Positions 25,178 through 34,600 of a DNA stretch of 64,000 nucleotides are shown one piece after another. Origin of the DNA: Jannaschia aquimarina (GTDB lineage: Bacteria; Pseudomonadota; Alphaproteobacteria; Rhodobacterales; Rhodobacteraceae); assembly GCF_000877395.1 (NCBI RefSeq), contig NZ_JYFE01000050.1, positions 1-64,000 of the forward strand, in the 5' to 3' direction. Position 1 is the first letter of the stretch, and each line of letters opens with the position of its first letter. The notes under the pieces were generated by a model that searched no databases, was not told the origin of the DNA, and worked only from the letters and a program-made list of their open reading frames with translations. The position numbers were made by a program, and so were the translations under genes.

Positions 25178-26782
25178 ATGCTCTGGTCGCTCTTCAAGAT
25201 CCTGGTCTTCGTCGCCGCCGTGGTGGCCCTCGCTTTCGGGGCCCGTTGGCTCCTGTCGGTATCGGGCGAGGTGCTGATCACCTTCGCCGGTAGCGAATAC
25301 GTCCTGTCCCCGATCATGGTGATCCTCGGACTCCTGGTGCTGATGCTGGCGCTGTGGATCGTCTTCAAGCTGGTCGGCCTGCTGATCAGCGTCCTGCGCT
25401 TCATCAACGGCGACGACACCGCGATCAGCCGGTATTTCGACCGCAACCGGGAGCGGAAGGGCTACGAGGCGTTGTCGGAAAGCCTGATCGCGCTGGCCTC
25501 GGGCGAATCGCGCGAGGCGGCGGCAAAGGCGCAAAAGGCGGAGAAGTATCTTCAGAAGCCCGAGGTGACGGACGTGCTGGTCGCGCAGGCGGCCGAAGCC
25601 GCCGGAGAGCGCCAGACCGCGACCGATGCCTACAAGCGGCTGGTGACGCGAGATCGGACCCGGTTCGTCGGGGTGCGGGGCCTGATGCGCCAGAAGCTGG
25701 AAGAGGGCGACACGGCGACGGCGATGAAGCTGGCCGAGAAGGCCTTTGCCCTGAAGCCGCGCCATGTCGAAACGCAGGACACGCTGCTCCGCCTTCAGGC
25801 CCGTGACGAGAATTGGGAGGGCGCGCGCAAGGTCCTGTCGGCCAAGCTGAAATCGGGCGCCCTGCCCAAGGACGTCTACAAGCGCCGTGAAGCCGTGCTG
25901 AGCCTTGCCGATGCCCGCGAGGCGCTGGCCAAGGGCGAAGCGTCCAAGGCGCGGGCCGAAGCGCTGGAGGCAAACAGGCTGTCGCCGGAGCTGATCCCCG
26001 CCGCCGTGCTGGCCGCGCGGATGCATATCGAGAGCGGCGAAAAGCGACGCGCGACGAAGGTGCTCAAGGCCGCCTGGCAGAAGACACACCATCCCGACCT
26101 CGCTGCGGCCTTCGCGGATATCGAACCGGGGGAGACGCCCAGTGCTCGAATCAAGCGGTTCGAGCCGTTCCTGAAGCTGGATCCGGAGGCACCGGAAAGC
26201 CGTCTGCTGAATGCCGAATTGCATCTCGCCGCCGAGGATTTTCCCGGTGCCCGTCGTGCGCTCGGCAAGCTGGCGGAGACACACCCGACGGCGCGCAGTC
26301 TGTCGCTGATGGCCGCGATCGAACGCGGCGAGGGCGCGTCCGAGGCGATCGTGCGGGGCTGGCTCGCCAAGGCATTGGGGGCCTCGCGTGGGCCGCAATG
26401 GGTCTGCGACAATTGCGGGACCGTGCATGGGTCATGGGTTCCCGTCTGCACGAGTTGCGAGGCCTTCGACAGCCTGTCCTGGACCGAGCCGCGCCAGTCG
26501 GAGACCACGGTCGAGGCCCTGCCGTCGGAGGTGGTGCCGTTGCTTGTCGGTCCCTCGCGCAACGAGGTGGTCGCGCCGGTGCCACCCTCCGCCGTGGCGG
26601 AGCACGATCCCTCACCCGAGCCCGCCCCACCGGAGCCTGTCGTCGACGCCGAGCCGGCGCCGGACGAAAAGCGCAAGGTAAGTGTCGAGGATGCCGACGA
26701 GGTCGTCACCCTGCCTGCCGGCGAGAGCCCGCCCGCGCCTCAGGACGAAGCTCCGACCACGGGCGGTACGTCGCGGATGTAG
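25178..26782 (+). CDS. hemY: HemY-type protein (TPR repeats, inner membrane)
   Basis: A 534-residue protein of the HemY N-terminal family, a poorly understood membrane protein linked to haem synthesis by position. Two hydrophobic helices (residues 2-25 and 42-65) precede tetratricopeptide-type helical repeats to about residue 400. Then a zinc-ribbon-like segment follows, with CDNC and CTSC near residues 408-428, and an acidic Pro-rich tail. The start at 25178 gives MLWSLFKILVF. The gene ends about 85 bases before tRNA-Thr. Confidence 0.88.
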   Translation: MLWSLFKILVFVAAVVALAFGARWLLSVSGEVLITFAGSEYVLSPIMVILGLLVLMLALWIVFKLVGLLISVLRFINGDDTAISRYFDRNRERKGYEALSESLIALASGESREAAAKAQKAEKYLQKPEVTDVLVAQAAEAAGERQTATDAYKRLVTRDRTRFVGVRGLMRQKLEEGDTATAMKLAEKAFALKPRHVETQDTLLRLQARDENWEGARKVLSAKLKSGALPKDVYKRREAVLSLADAREALAKGEASKARAEALEANRLSPELIPAAVLAARMHIESGEKRRATKVLKAAWQKTHHPDLAAAFADIEPGETPSARIKRFEPFLKLDPEAPESRLLNAELHLAAEDFPGARRALGKLAETHPTARSLSLMAAIERGEGASEAIVRGWLAKALGASRGPQWVCDNCGTVHGSWVPVCTSCEAFDSLSWTEPRQSETTVEALPSEVVPLLVGPSRNEVVAPVPPSAVAEHDPSPEPAPPEPVVDAEPAPDEKRKVSVEDADEVVTLPAGESPPAPQDEAPTTGGTSRM

Positions 26783-26867
26783 GCCGGCGGCGTCGGTCGC
26801 CTGATCAGCGCAATTCGGGGCTGGAAGGGGCCGAACGGCTCTGCTAGAGGCGCCGTCACGGTGGTTG

Positions 26868-26943
26868 GCCGCTGTAGCTCAGCTGGTAGAGCACGTCATT
26901 CGTAATGATGGGGTCGGGGGTTCGAGTCCCTTCAGCGGCACCA
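26868..26943 (+). tRNA. tRNA-Thr (CGT anticodon)
   Basis: A 76-base cloverleaf with encoded CCA. The acceptor GCCGCTG/CAGCGGC is perfect, the anticodon stem is CGTCA/TGATG with one G-T pair, and the loop TTCGTAA gives anticodon CGT (threonine, ACG). The T arm reads GGTTCGAGTCC. Confidence 0.95.
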
Positions 26944-26972
26944 CCGGAAACCCTCTAAATTGCCGATCTGCT

Positions 26973-27003
26973 GCGCATTGATGCGCGATTAGGCAGCGTT
27001 TTT
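26973..27003 (+). terminator. intrinsic terminator after tRNA-Thr
   Basis: A 5-bp GC-rich stem with TTGA loop (26973-26977 with 26982-26986), extended by an outer CTGC/GCAG pairing, ending in five T at 26999-27003. It lies 30 bases after tRNA-Thr. Confidence 0.55.
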
Positions 27004-27142
27004 GTGGCTATCCGACCACGCTGCGACTTCTTGAAGCAACTTTTTGCCGATCAGGTGGAATAATTGCGCATTAGAATTACTTTCATGTCACATTAGTGAC
27101 GTGCGGACGACAAACCGGTCAATGCAGGGAGGACTGGGTTTC

Positions 27143-27313
27143 GTGAAGACGTTATTCTATACGCTGTTTTCAGGGCTCTGTTTCGGGCTGACCGCCGCGA
27201 CGACGGCGTTCTGGCTCGATTATAGCGTCTTCATGATCTGTTTCGCTTATGTCTTGGGCGGCAATGTCGGTGTGCTCGCCGCCGCGGCCCATCGCCTCTT
27301 GCTAGACGCCTGA
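27143..27313 (+). CDS. small membrane protein, two helices
   Basis: A 56-residue protein with two hydrophobic helices (about residues 2-22 and 26-50) joined by a short turn containing WLDYSVF. The GTG start at 27143 is chosen because GGGAGG lies ten bases upstream and the first helix follows at once; an ATG at 27122 lacks a ribosome site. It stands alone in a relatively AT-rich spacer after tRNA-Thr. Function unknown. Confidence 0.6.
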   Translation: MKTLFYTLFSGLCFGLTAATTAFWLDYSVFMICFAYVLGGNVGVLAAAAHRLLLDA

Positions 27314-27410
27314 CTGGACACAGCCACTTCGGGTGCGCGTGCCTTCGGCGTGATCAAGACGCGTCGCGTCCTTCGGATTTCTGGATTGCACTGAAGGGGC
27401 GCGGCAAGCG

Positions 27411-27950
27411 TCAGATTTGTCGGGCGATCGTCTCTGCCAATTGAAGCCACGCCGCCTCATGCGCGGCGATGATGGCGGGGTATCCCTCTCCAGGGACCGG
27501 GGCGAAAAGTTCGAAGGTCTCGATCCGCCCGCCGCGCGTCGCGTCATTGCGGAGCGCGTAGAGACCGGTGAACCGCAACCGACCGTCCGCCTGAACGATC
27601 ATCGTCTCGACCGTCACGCTGACCTCGATCTCGGGAAACCCGCTCAGGGGCCACGGCTCGGCCGCGACCTGGGCATCGGTGATCTGGTTCAGGTGCCGGG
27701 TGAGGGCCACCTGAAGTGCCCGATCGGGCAGGTCGGCCCAAAGCTGGTCCGTATCCGCCTGCAATCCGCCATCGGGCGTCTGGATCGGGATTTCCTGATT
27801 GATGGCGTATTCCGGCATCGAGACTTCGTTGATCATCACCGTACGCGCGCGCGCATTCACCCGCAGATCCGAATTGGCCGGGGGCGGCGTGTAATAGAGC
27901 GTTTGCCCGCAACCGGCGAGCAGGAAGGCGGTCAGGCAGATCAGGCGCAT
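27411..27950 (-). CDS. pqiC: PqiC-type lipoprotein
   Basis: Outer-membrane lipoprotein partner of PqiB. The 179 residues begin with a short lipoprotein signal (MRLICLTAFLLAGC, lipobox Cys14). The DUF330/ABC-transport auxiliary fold follows (TVMINEVSMPEYAINQEIP near residue 40, DLPDRALQVALTRHL near residue 80). It is the last gene of the pqi group, 58 bases after pqiB. In E. coli PqiC anchors the PqiB tunnel to the outer membrane. Confidence 0.85.
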   Translation of the reverse strand: MRLICLTAFLLAGCGQTLYYTPPPANSDLRVNARARTVMINEVSMPEYAINQEIPIQTPDGGLQADTDQLWADLPDRALQVALTRHLNQITDAQVAAEPWPLSGFPEIEVSVTVETMIVQADGRLRFTGLYALRNDATRGGRIETFELFAPVPGEGYPAIIAAHEAAWLQLAETIARQI

Positions 27951-28008
27951 GGGCGTATTCCCGAAGAGGGTCCGCAGATGAAGTAGGGCAAGTCCCGGCC
28001 GGACATGG

Positions 28009-30441
28009 TCAGCGTCCGAGCAGGAGAGAGTTGGGGTTCCGCTCGATCGTCCGGGAGAGGCTGCTGACATCCTCGGCGGCCCGGGTCGCGGCACGGAGCG
28101 TGGCGAACAGTTCCTGCGCGACGCGACTGTCGCTGTCATAGGTCGAAAGCACACCGGTCGCGGAGGTCGTCAAACCCTGAAGCCGGTTCACCAGCGCCGG
28201 CAGGTCCTCGGCGGCGATCCGGATCGAGTCAGCGGCGCCGGAGGCCGAGTTCAGTGTCGCGTTCAGGTTGTCGAGCGTGCCGCCCGTTCTGATGGTCTCG
28301 ATGGTGCGGCGAAGCTCCTGCAAGGTCTCCGAGAGGACGACGGGCACGTCTCCGGCATCGTCGGAGGACAGGAAAGCATCCGCCGTCGTCATCAGGTCCG
28401 TGGTCGAATTCACCAATTCATCGAGCGCAAGGGCATTCGCCTTCTCGGTCAGTTGCGTCAGGCGTTCGGCCAGCACCTCCGCCTGTTCCGTCACGCGGCG
28501 CGCGGAGGCGGTGAGTTCCGGCAGGTCGGTCGTACTGTCGGCGAAGGACGTGGCCGCCCGCTCGGCGGCATCGAGGGCGGAGGTCAAGGCGCTGGCCGCC
28601 TGGGCGCTGCGCAGCTCGGACGTGATCGTGCGCAGGTCTTCCGAAATGACCGGCAGATCCTCGATCAGGGCGCGGATTTCGGGCGCGGCGATGACGGCGC
28701 GGGCCTCGGCCAGAAGAGCGCTCGCCTCGTCGGGCAGGGCCTGTACTCCGTCCGAGACGATCAGGCGGTTCGCGCTATCGAGTGCAGAGCGTGCGCTTTC
28801 GGAGAGGGCGGGCAGGTCCTCGGTGCCGGCGGCGATGTTCGCGGCGGCGGCTTCGGCGGCGGCGAGCGTGGAGGAGAGCGCGTCCGCCACATCCTGTTCG
28901 GCCAAGCGGGCCGTGATGGCCTGGAGGTCGGCGACCGCCTCGCGCACCCCGTTCAGGACGGCCGCTGTTTCGTTCGACGAGACGATGGCGCGGGCGTCGC
29001 GGGCGAGACCCTCGCCCTGCTCGATGGCATCCAGCGCGGCGCCGGGCAGGGCACGCGTCTCGTCCGAGCCAGCGATGCGGTTGAGATTGTTCAGCAGGTC
29101 CGTGGCCGCGACGATCATCTCGTCCACCGGAAGCTCTCCGATGCGGGCCAGCACGCCTTCGGCGGTCGCGGCCAGCCCCTCGGTATCGGGCTCCACGGTC
29201 GGGATAATGGGGGTGTCGGAGATGCCGATCTGGAGGCTGTCGGGCGGCGCGTCCGGCACGTTCACCAGTTCGATCGCCAGATCGCCACCCAGGATCGAGG
29301 TCGAGACGAGGCGGGCGCGCAGACCTGTATCGACGAGGTCGCCCACGAAATCGACGCCCTCCAGATCGGACCGCATCTCGGTCAGCCCCATCCGCGTCGG
29401 TTGCAGGGCGACCACGGCAAGCAGTTCGACCTGCCGTTGGGGGTCGTCGGGCCGGATGAAGCCGGTGATCGACGCGACCGTGCCGACCCGGACGCCCTGA
29501 TAGCGGACGGGCGCCCCTTCGGAGAGGCCGGACGACGCCGACGGGAACAGGGCCGAGAACCGGACCGACCGCAGGGCCGGGGCCTCGAAGGTGGAGGCGA
29601 GCGCGGCTTCGCGTTCTGGGAAGATGTCGAAGACGGTGCCGGTCTCGATCTCGGTCCCGCCGGAAATCAGGGTGTCGAAGCTGACGCCCCCTTCGAGCAG
29701 GGTTGCGACAGAGCCGATATTGAGTTGGACGCCCGATCCGCCCACCGAGACCCGAACGCCGGACGAGTCCCAGAACCGGGTCGCGGTCGAAAGCTGCCGG
29801 TCATAGGGCGCGCGCACGAAGGCATCGAGCCGGATTTCGGATCCGTCGGGGGACAGGCGGGGTGCAGACACCTCTCCGACCTCGATCCCGCGGTAGAGGA
29901 TCGGTGCGCCCGCATCGAGGCGCACATCGTCGCCCGACCGCAGGACGATGGCCGTGCCCTCGACGTTGGGTGGGACGATGGGCGCCCGGTCGTTCGCGAC
30001 GAATTCGGTTTGCGGATCTCCGATGCGGTTGTCCCAGGTGCCCTCGATATAGGTGCCCGAAAGGATCGTGCTCAGGCCCTCGACACCACGTGCGGTCACC
30101 TCGGGTTGGACGATCCAGAACGACGCCGTCTCGTCCAGGAAGGGCGCGATATCGCTATTGACGCGAATATAGACGTTCACGGAGGCCAGATCGGAGGAAA
30201 AGCCCACATCCTCGACCACGCCGACGATGACTTCCCGGTAGCGCAGGGTCGTCTCGCCCACGGTCACCCCCGAGGCGTCGGGGAACTGGATCTGGATTAC
30301 GACGCCGCGGTTCTGCCAGGATTGCCATGCGATCGCGAGCGCGATGAAGATGGCGATGATCGGCACGAGCCAGACGGCCGAGATCGCGGGCATGCGACGG
30401 CTCTGCGTCTCTATCGCGGGAGAGGGAGGCGTGTCAGTCAT
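28009..30441 (-). CDS. pqiB: intermembrane transport protein PqiB (three MCE domains)
   Basis: An 810-residue protein with one N-terminal transmembrane helix (about residues 20-40) and three successive MCE/MlaD domains in the first roughly 400 residues (VQIQF-like strands and YRGIEVG, YQGVRVG motifs). Such proteins form a periplasmic syringe that carries lipids between membranes. The C-terminal roughly 400 residues are low-complexity, helical and rich in Ala, Leu, Ser and Glu. That makes the protein much longer than E. coli PqiB (about 546 residues). It overlaps the pqiA half upstream. Confidence 0.9.
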   Translation of the reverse strand: MTDTPPSPAIETQSRRMPAISAVWLVPIIAIFIALAIAWQSWQNRGVVIQIQFPDASGVTVGETTLRYREVIVGVVEDVGFSSDLASVNVYIRVNSDIAPFLDETASFWIVQPEVTARGVEGLSTILSGTYIEGTWDNRIGDPQTEFVANDRAPIVPPNVEGTAIVLRSGDDVRLDAGAPILYRGIEVGEVSAPRLSPDGSEIRLDAFVRAPYDRQLSTATRFWDSSGVRVSVGGSGVQLNIGSVATLLEGGVSFDTLISGGTEIETGTVFDIFPEREAALASTFEAPALRSVRFSALFPSASSGLSEGAPVRYQGVRVGTVASITGFIRPDDPQRQVELLAVVALQPTRMGLTEMRSDLEGVDFVGDLVDTGLRARLVSTSILGGDLAIELVNVPDAPPDSLQIGISDTPIIPTVEPDTEGLAATAEGVLARIGELPVDEMIVAATDLLNNLNRIAGSDETRALPGAALDAIEQGEGLARDARAIVSSNETAAVLNGVREAVADLQAITARLAEQDVADALSSTLAAAEAAAANIAAGTEDLPALSESARSALDSANRLIVSDGVQALPDEASALLAEARAVIAAPEIRALIEDLPVISEDLRTITSELRSAQAASALTSALDAAERAATSFADSTTDLPELTASARRVTEQAEVLAERLTQLTEKANALALDELVNSTTDLMTTADAFLSSDDAGDVPVVLSETLQELRRTIETIRTGGTLDNLNATLNSASGAADSIRIAAEDLPALVNRLQGLTTSATGVLSTYDSDSRVAQELFATLRAATRAAEDVSSLSRTIERNPNSLLLGR

Positions 30442-31069
30442 CGGCGATCGTCTCGATCCGGTCCCAAATGGCGCGGCTGTCGAAGCTCATGGCGGACAGC
30501 ATGGTGAAGATGACCGACAAAGCAAAGCACACCGCAGCGATGCCGGGATTGATCGTCGCGAGCAAGTCGAACTGCACCAGCGCGGCCAGGATTGCCACCA
30601 CGAAGACGTCGATCATCGACCAACGTCCAATGAATTCGACGAATTCGAACAGGTGCAGCAGCGGGCCGGGCTTGTGGCCGTGGGGTTTGCGGACGATCAG
30701 GGCCAGCCAGGCGATGGCGATGAACTTGCCCACCGGAATGATGACCGAGGCGAAGAAGACGATGAAGGCCACGCCGTAGGCCCCCAGGTTGGCCAGGTCG
30801 ATCACGCCGCCGATGATCGTTGCCTCTTCGGCTCGCCCGACGGTCGAGGTGATGAGCATGGGCCAGATATTCGCGGGGATGTAGAACAGCAGTCCCGCGA
30901 TCCACCACGCCCAGACCTTCTGCATCGAGGTCGGATCGCGACTGGCGAGGCGCTCGCCGCAGCGCACGCACCGCTCGGCCCCGGCCTCGTTGACCCGAGT
31001 GCAGGTGCGGCAGCCCACGAGCCCCGCATCGCGCGCCGTCAGCGCGTGGAATCGTCCAGAGCCGTCCAT
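30434..31069 (-). CDS. pqiA: PqiA domain membrane protein, second copy
   Basis: A 211-residue PqiA-family protein. A zinc-ribbon with two Cys pairs (CRTC and CVRC) near residues 20-38 precedes about four transmembrane helices (WWIAGLLFYIPANIWPML onward, then GRWSMIDVFVVAILAALVQF). E. coli PqiA is a single protein containing two such halves; here they are separate genes. The start at 31069 lies inside the end of the first copy. It is the inner-membrane partner of PqiB. Confidence 0.88.
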   Translation of the reverse strand: MDGSGRFHALTARDAGLVGCRTCTRVNEAGAERCVRCGERLASRDPTSMQKVWAWWIAGLLFYIPANIWPMLITSTVGRAEEATIIGGVIDLANLGAYGVAFIVFFASVIIPVGKFIAIAWLALIVRKPHGHKPGPLLHLFEFVEFIGRWSMIDVFVVAILAALVQFDLLATINPGIAAVCFALSVIFTMLSAMSFDSRAIWDRIETIADD

Positions 31070-31656
31070 ATGGTGTGCTTGCTCATCTGCGTATCGCCGA
31101 GGGCGGTGATGAAGACGATGGCCGCAAAGGACCAGAAGGCCGGACCCATGGTCAGCGTCGCGAGATCCGCCAGCTTGACCAACGCGATGGCGACGCCGAC
31201 CATGAAGATCTCTGCCATGGCCCAGGGGCGCAGGACCTCGGACCAGCGCAGCGCGCGGCTTGCACCGGGCCAGGGCGGGCGCCCGATCGACAGCGGGAAC
31301 AGCGACCAGACCAGCAGCGCCAGGCGCGTCACCGGCAGGATGATGATGAAGAGGCCGACCGCGATCGAAAGCGGCGCCATCGCCCCGCTGGAGAAGGTCA
31401 TAACCGTGTCGAAGACAGAGGCCTTCGACGTGAAGACGCCCTGCCTGAGTTGCAGGAACGGGTAGAACACCACGATCGTCATCAGGATCAGCGATGTCGC
31501 CGCCAGCACGACGATCCGCGTGATCGCCTCCGGCTTGCCGGTGCCGAGGACCGTGTTGCAGCGAATGCAACGGGCCCGCCGCCCGTCCGGCAGATCGTCG
31601 AGGCGATGCAGCGCGTCGCAGATCGGGCAACAGAGGAGGTCGGCGGAGGGCGTCAT
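31039..31656 (-). CDS. pqiA: PqiA domain membrane protein, first copy
   Basis: A 205-residue PqiA-family protein: Cys pairs CCPIC and CIRC in the first 35 residues, then about four transmembrane helices (ILMTIVVFYPFLQLRQG, LSIAVGLFIIILPVTRLALL, RPWAMAEIFMVGVAIALVKL). It begins 1 base after the end of tamB and overlaps the second copy by 31 bases in another frame. That is a normal gene overlap, since both have their own N-terminal zinc-ribbon and start. Confidence 0.88.
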   Translation of the reverse strand: MTPSADLLCCPICDALHRLDDLPDGRRARCIRCNTVLGTGKPEAITRIVVLAATSLILMTIVVFYPFLQLRQGVFTSKASVFDTVMTFSSGAMAPLSIAVGLFIIILPVTRLALLVWSLFPLSIGRPPWPGASRALRWSEVLRPWAMAEIFMVGVAIALVKLADLATLTMGPAFWSFAAIVFITALGDTQMSKHTIWTALDDSTR

Positions 31657-31657
31657 C

Positions 31658-34600
31658 TCAGTAATCCCGCTCGAAGAAGATCCCGAGCGTGGTATCGCCG
31701 GCCGCCCCGGTGGTGCCGCGCACCGTGAGGCTTTCGGTGATGTCGAGGTTCAGCGTCACCTCGGCATTGCCCTCCTGATCGACCTGCACGTCGGTATAGA
31801 CGTTGTCCGAAAGATACTTGCCCGCCCGCAGCGCCGTGTTGCCGTCGGCATCGGTGGTCAGGTCCAGATCGTCCAGCCCGGCATTTCCGCGCAGCGACTC
31901 GAGGAGGCCGCCGCTTCCCCGCCCCGCCAGCGTGGCCACCGAGTTGGCGAGTTGCAGCGCCTGGAGCGGCGAGAGCTGGCTGAGATCGCGACCGAAGAAG
32001 ATGCGGGCCAGCACCTCTTCGTCCGGAAGTTCGGGCGAAGACTCGAAGCGGACCTCGATCGCATCGGCCGGGCCTTCGACGATGATGGAGGCCGTGATAC
32101 CCTCGGGCCGCGTGATCGCGACAAGGCGGATGAACGGGACCAGATCGCCCTGGAAGCTGATCGAGCCCTCGTCGAGAGTGAAGCGCTGTTGCAGGATGTC
32201 GAGCCGGCCCCGGACAAGCTCGAAACCGCCGGCGATGATCGGGTTCGATGTCGTGCCCTGTACCGTGAGGCTGCCGCCGAGTTCCGCGTCCAGACCGCGG
32301 CCCCGGATGAAGATGCGCCCCGGTGCGTTGACGGTGATGTCCAGGCCGAAGCCCGGGCCGCCGGCCGCCGCTCCGCCGTTGGCTCCGTTCGACGCCTCGT
32401 CCTGGCCGGCCCGTTCCAGCGTGCGGCGCACCGGGCGCGGCGCGTTGACGTGGCGGATCGGCGGCAGGTCCCCGATGGCGGTCAGGCCTGTCGAGGGCAC
32501 GGCGATATCTGTCTGGCCCAGATTGACGACACCCGCGATCAGCGCACCGCCGGTCAGCGGACCCGTGATCGACAGGTTGCCCTGGACCGGCGCTGTGTAG
32601 AGTGACGGATCCTCCAGCACGATGTCGAAATTCGCCGCCAGATTGGCGTTGAAGGGCGCCGACAGTCCGATGGGGCCTTGCACTGACAGCGTGCCGCCCG
32701 TCGCGGGACTGGCCGTCAGGCTGACATTGACCTGCCCTCCGCCCAGCGTCACGGTCGCGTCGATATTCTCCAGCGCGTTCTGGAGCGTGGGCAGCGACAG
32801 CGCGGCACCGCTGGTCGTGATCGTTCCGGACAGGCCGTCGAGCCCGGGCGCACCCTGCAGCGCGAGATCGAACCGCGCTACGCCCGCGATGCGCCGGGGG
32901 GCGATCAGCGCGTTGGCCAGACCAAAAGGCGCTTGCCCGGTGATCGACAGGTCCATGCTGGCCCCCGCCGCGCCCGTGACCTGTGCCGTCGTTCCGGCGG
33001 GGCCATTCAGCGTGGCGTCGACAGCCACGCCGTCGCCCGCCTGGCTGACCGTGCCATTGGCGCTCAGCGGTCCGGAGAGGTCGGGGATCAGTGGTCCGAT
33101 ATCGGGGATGTTCAGATCGAAACGGGCCTGTGGCGCGCCCGGCCCGGTCAGCGTGCCGGATGCGGTCAGGTCGCCGCCCAACGGGCCGGAAGCCGACAGG
33201 TCGAACGCGTAGGCTTCGCCTTCGCGGAACAGGCGCCCATCGGCGGTCAGCGCGCCCGACAGACCCGGGGCGAGGGCGGCGACGTTGGCGGCGCGCGCCT
33301 CGATCGCCAGATCGGCGTTCGGCCCCGTGGCAGGCCCCTCGACCGAGATCGACAGGCCCTGGGCGCCGTTCGCTTCGGCATCGACCACGAAGGCCTCGCC
33401 GTCCTGGTCGACCGCGACGTCGAAATCTATGGGACCGCGCAGTTGCGCTGTAATGGCCGATGCGTCGGGGATCTGGCCGGTGGCCTGAACGACGAGGCCG
33501 TCCCGCAGATCGACCTGCGCATCGAGCCGCGCGGCATAGGGGCCCGTGCCCGCGAGGTCGATGACGAAGCCGCCTTCTTCCTGCCGCGCCGTGCCCGAGA
33601 TGTCGGCACCGCCGGGCAAGCCGGGGACGAAGGCCGAAAGACGCGGCGCGTCCAGCGTGAAGTCGACCGAGAGGCTGTCGTCGAGCACGGTCTCGACGGT
33701 GGCGACGGCATCTGCCGGCCCATTGGCGCGCGCCTCTATCGCGAGGCCGGCGGGGGTCTGGCGGATCGTGCCGTCCAGCGAGAGAAGCCCTTCCAACCCT
33801 CCGGGCAGCGCCGAGAGGTCCGGGATCGTCGCCGCCACATCCAGCGCCGGGGCTTCCTGGCCGGTCAGCGGCCCACGGGCGCGCGCCGTGATCCCGGCGG
33901 GCGCATCGACGCGGGCATCGACAACCCATTCGCCGCCGCGCTGGGTCAGAAGGCCGGTCAGGTCGGCCCGGCCCGCCAGCGCGCGCAGCGCGTCGAGGCC
34001 GGGCACCACCGCTTCGAGTTGCGGAACGGTCGCGTCGAACTCGATGCGCGGCGTCGGTCCCGTCACCGGCCCGGCGACCGAGGCCGCGATACCGGACGGA
34101 AAGGATGCTTCTGCGTCCAGCGTCCAGGCCTGCCCCTGCCGCGCGGCGACGCCTTCGAGGCTGAGCGGGCCCGCCAGCGCCTCGTATTCGGCCAGAGCGG
34201 GCACCGGGGCGGACGGATCGGGAACCGTCGCCTGAAAGGCGACGCGCGCCTCCTCGCCCGTGACCGGGCCGCTGACGCGCGCGGTCGTGTCCCAGGGGCC
34301 GGACGCATCCGCCTCGACGGACCAGATGCCGCCCCTCGCGAAAGCACGGCCTGCGAGGCTGGCGCCGCCGGGAACGCCGTCGGCATAGGTGGTGAGGTCG
34401 GCGACCGAGGCCGAGAACTCGATATCGGGCGCGTCGCCCGTCAGCACACCGGAGGCGCTGATCGTGGTCCCGCCCGGCGCGATCCCGTCCACCGTGCCGG
34501 ACCAGAGCCCGCCTGCCCCCTGGCTCAGATCGGCGACGAGCGCGATCTCTCCGTCCAGACGCGGGTCGATGGCGGTGCCGTCCGGGATACGCGCCTCGAA

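Noticed and set aside
26868-27313. tRNA-Thr followed by an AT-rich spacer and an orphan gene as a possible integration site
   Set aside because: No integrase gene and no second copy of the tRNA 3' end are visible in the window.
28453-30507. 684-codon plus-strand reading frame
   Set aside because: Antisense to pqiB; no domain, Arg/Gly-rich.
30434-31656. Frameshift inside a single pqiA gene
   Set aside because: Each half has its own start and its own zinc-ribbon, so two genes are the simpler reading.
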